From: Bacteroidota bacterium
Lineage (GTDB): Bacteria > Bacteroidota > Bacteroidia > UKL13-3
Reading direction: 5' to 3'
DNA: 8,649 nucleotides
Assembly: GCA_947462865.1 (NCBI GenBank)
Contig: CANHRW010000078.1
Span: 1 to 8,649 of the forward strand
The notes beneath the pieces are model-generated. The model had not been told where the DNA came from and made no database searches. It saw nothing but the letters and a program-made list of their open reading frames with translations. The first letter of the stretch is position 1. Every line of letters starts with the position of its first letter. Both the position numbers and the translations under genes were made by a program. Below, in pieces: positions 7,318 to 8,649 of this stretch.

Positions 7318-7347
7318 CAAATATAAGCATCCTAAGTAATAAACAAA
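7318..7347 (-). promoter_or_regulatory. Bacteroidota-type promoter of tRNA-Pro
   Basis: Read on the - strand: TTTG (7347-7344), an 18-bp spacer, then TATATTTG (7325-7318), an exact TAnnTTTG -7 element. Transcription would begin near 7311, about 65 nt before the tRNA, giving a leader that contains a 12-bp palindrome (AACCAATTGGTT, 7292-7303) and the two boxA-like repeats. Confidence 0.75.
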
Positions 7348-7770
7348 GTAAAGCTTAAAAAAATGTTACCTAAAGCTTCACTAGCAATAAAAACATGTTG
7401 TAGGTTCTTGGCTTCTCATCATAAGTTCTATATGCTTCTTTTTCAAGTTCTCTTAAACAATCACTACAAGAAACAACTTGTTAATTAAACATTTACAAAA
7501 ACCGAAACATCAATTTTTAAATTATTGAATTACCTATTTGATTCAACTTATTTTGCGCATCACTAAATACAGTAATTTGCCAGAATTTGTGGATTACAAA
7601 AGAAAGTTACAAAGTTTGTAATACTGGTTAAATAACGAGTAAAACTCTAAAATCTACTTTTCAGGATCAATTAATGATGGCTAAATGCTGCTGTAAATTT
7701 GAATGATTGCTGAACCAAAATAGTTTCAGTTTTTTGTTTGAAACGATTGAAAACAGTATAAACTTTATTC
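7348..7770. other. AT-rich intergenic stretch without a recognisable gene
   Basis: No open frame with family features on either strand, no RNA gene recognised. It holds short palindromes only, notably the TTACAAA/TTTGTAA cluster near 7586-7623. A lone TAAATTTG (7694-7701, + strand) matches a Bacteroidota -7 element and points toward the repeat array, but no -33 element is visible at the right distance. Confidence 0.6.
7586..7623. repeat. Cluster of TTACAAA / TTTGTAA half-sites
   Basis: TTACAAAGTTTGTAA at 7607-7621 is a perfect 7+1+7 palindrome. ATTACAAA occurs again at 7593-7600, and TTTGT at 7586-7590 faces it in inverted orientation. The arrangement is like a multi-site operator for a dimeric regulator, but no nearby gene starts here and AT-rich chance is a real alternative. 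Confidence 0.35.
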
Positions 7771-8173
7771 TGAAGCTTTCCTATAAAAATGTCATGTTGA
7801 GTTGAACATATATGGAGGCTTTTAAGCTTTTGTTTTAGTTTTTTCTGCATGTTATGATCAAAACTTTGGAGCGAGTTGTTTGTGCTTAAGCTTCATTGCC
7901 CATTAGCATCTAGGATAAAACATTTGAATTTTCTTTGGAAGTTTACATCTATTAAGGTTTTGGTTAGATTGTATCATAGCACAATAGATATCACTTCAGA
8001 AGGAAACTATTACTCATTATATCTACGATTGTTTAATTGTGCACTCCTCATTAGCTAAATAGTGCAAAATCAATACTTTTGGATATCGTTTTTTGTGCTC
8101 AAAAATATACTTCATATGGAAGCTTATACCTATTTGGATTAAAGTTAGATTGTCGAATAGCATAAAAGAAAAC
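7771..8173. repeat. Decayed left flank of the hairpin array
   Basis: The stretch from 7929 aligns without gaps to 8110 onward at an offset of 181 bp: shared blocks include GTTAGATTGT (7963-7972 and 8144-8153), ATAGCA (7976-7981 and 8157-8162) and CACTT (7992 and 8173). Hairpin units there are eroded: 7929-7943, 7993-8007 (ACTTCAGAAGGAAAC) and around 8041-8056 correspond to the better units at 8110, 8174 and 8224. The unit at 8110-8124 (CTTCATATGGAAGCT) keeps only a 4-bp stem. Farther left, TGAAGCTTTCC at 7771 and GGAGGCTTTTAAGCTT near 7815 may be still older remnants. The 60-codon frame at 7876-8058 crosses these repeats and is not considered a gene. Confidence 0.6.
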
Positions 8174-8274
8174 ACTTCCCTCGGAAGCTATTATTACCTA
8201 GCAATTGCTATTAGAGAATTAATGCTTCCTGTGGAAGCTTATGTTTCAAAAACAAATATTGTTTGCTAAGGAAC

Positions 8275-8406
8275 GCTTCCTTCGGAAGCTTTCATCTTTT
8301 GATAGATTTGGATTGGAAAGTAGGCTTCCTTCGGAAGCTGGTGATCGTAAGCTGATTTGGTTAGAAATATAGCGCTTCCTTCGGAAGCTGTTGTATTAAA
8401 GACTAC
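8275..8406. repeat. Super-unit copy 1 (132 bp, three hairpins)
   Basis: Hairpins at 8275, 8324 and 8374, next at 8407, giving spacings 49/50/33. Spacers in order: a 34-nt one beginning TTTCATCTTTTGATAG, a 35-nt one beginning TGGTGATCG, and an 18-nt one TGTTGTATTAAAGACTAC. The same order and the same lengths recur in the copy at 8487-8618. Confidence 0.8.
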
Positions 8407-8486
8407 GCTTCCTTCGAAAGCTTTCATCTTCTAACAAATGCAGTTTGGGATGACGCTTCCTTCGGAAGCTAATGAATTTTAGAGAG
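8407..8486. repeat. Shortened super-unit (80 bp, two hairpins)
   Basis: Hairpins at 8407 (one stem mismatch) and 8455, spacings 48/32. The first spacer starts tttcatcttctaacaaatgc, and together with the hairpin it matches 8487-8527 at 39 of 41 positions. The 35-nt middle spacer and one hairpin of the full super-unit are lacking, as if deleted by recombination between hairpins. Confidence 0.75.
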
Positions 8487-8618
8487 GCTTCCTTCGGAAG
8501 CTTTCATCTTCTAACAAATGCTGTTTGAAAAAATCGCTTCCTTCGGAAGCTATTGTACGCAAACAAGTTTAGTCGGGTAAGTAACGCTTCCTTCGGAAGC
8601 TAGTATTCTGAAGATTGC
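8487..8618. repeat. Super-unit copy 2 (132 bp, three hairpins)
   Basis: Hairpins at 8487, 8536 and 8586, next at 8619: spacings 49/50/33, identical to copy 1. The 35-nt middle spacer agrees with that of copy 1 at only about 18 of 35 positions and the 18-nt spacer at about 10 of 18, though lengths are unchanged. A further super-unit starts at 8619 (spacer beginning TTTCATCCTCTAGCAA) and is cut by the window end. Confidence 0.8.
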
Positions 8619-8649
8619 GCTTCCTTCGGAAGCTTTCATCCTCTAGCAA

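Larger units (their letters stand above)
8174..8649. repeat. Array of a 15-bp hairpin repeat, GCTTCCTTCGGAAGC, running off the right edge
   Basis: The unit has a 6-bp stem GCTTCC/GGAAGC around a 3-nt loop. Perfect copies start at 8275, 8324, 8374, 8455, 8487, 8536, 8586 and 8619, each followed by T and usually preceded by C. Variants start at 8174 (ACTTCCCTCGGAAGC), 8224 (loop TGT, stem intact) and 8407 (one G to A in the stem). Start-to-start distances are 50, 51, 49, 50, 33, 48, 32, 49, 50 and 33 bp. All forward frames checked across the perfect copies contain stops, so it is not a protein repeat. No T tracts follow the hairpins, so they are not terminators. The spacers recur, so it is not a CRISPR. 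Function unknown. The array is cut by the window end, so its true size and right-hand neighbour are not seen. Confidence 0.93.

Noticed and set aside
7876..8058. 60-codon open frame on the + strand
   Set aside because: It crosses the decayed repeat copies, has no family features or upstream signals, and its frame is not kept in the homologous segment 181 bp downstream.
8275..8633. UUCG tetraloop RNA hairpins (CTTCGG is present in each unit)
   Set aside because: Using TTCG as a tetraloop shifts the register and destroys the rest of the stem (C-A and T-G, C-C oppositions). The 6-bp stem with a TTC loop is the only good pairing.
8174..8649. CRISPR array
   Set aside because: Repeats are only 15 bp, spacers vary in length by class (17-18, 33-36) and recur with recognisable similarity in later super-units, so they are not unique captured spacers. 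No cas gene is seen.
8174..8649. Integron attC cassette array
   Set aside because: No GTTRRRY-type core sites, no cassette ORFs between hairpins and no integrase in view; spacers are far too short.
7173..8649. tRNA-anchored integrated element (genomic island)
   Set aside because: The array lies on the 5' side of the tRNA, beyond its promoter. Elements integrate mostly at tRNA 3' ends; no integrase and no duplicated tRNA 3' fragment was seen.

Overview
The window looks like chromosomal DNA of a Bacteroidota bacterium (Chitinophagales/Sphingobacteriales-like, though the exact group cannot be read from the sequence). The support is low GC, start codons with no Shine-Dalgarno sequence, promoter elements of the Bacteroidota TTTG / TAnnTTTG type, a Bacteroidota-style LptD, a eukaryote-type NADP isocitrate dehydrogenase, and an Mrp protein that has a 'FTPAELPENKYYLFG' segment where other lineages have CxxC.

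Left part (1-5683, + strand): the C-terminal barrel of LptD (open at the left edge), then gcvT (glycine cleavage T-protein), comB (2-phosphosulfolactate phosphatase family), and, after a 106-bp gap with a likely promoter, ald (alanine dehydrogenase) and icd (NADP-isocitrate dehydrogenase). gcvT/comB and ald/icd are tightly spaced pairs. All are full length and keep the key residues. A symmetric hairpin flanked by A and T tracts (5687-5714) ends this block and the convergent block.

Middle part (5736-7347, - strand): a tRNA-Pro(UGG) gene with a good Bacteroidota promoter and two boxA-like leader repeats, its terminator, then mrp (Mrp/NBP35 P-loop ATPase) and a small NifU C-terminal-domain protein 6 bp downstream. 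The last two form an iron-sulfur cluster assembly/transfer pair.

Right part (about 7350-8649): 1.3 kb with no credible gene on either strand. From 8174 to the window edge it holds an array of a 15-bp hairpin, GCTTCCTTCGGAAGC: eight perfect and several variant copies at 32-51 bp intervals. The array has a higher order. A 132-bp super-unit with hairpin spacings 49/50/33 occurs twice, with a shortened 80-bp version between. The hairpins are nearly invariant while some spacers agree at only about half their positions and keep the same length. To the left the same structure fades into decayed copies (7929-8240 shows a 181-bp-offset duplicate). The array runs off the right edge. It does not fit a CRISPR, an integron or a coding repeat, and it is the part of the window most worth following up; everything else is ordinary housekeeping.
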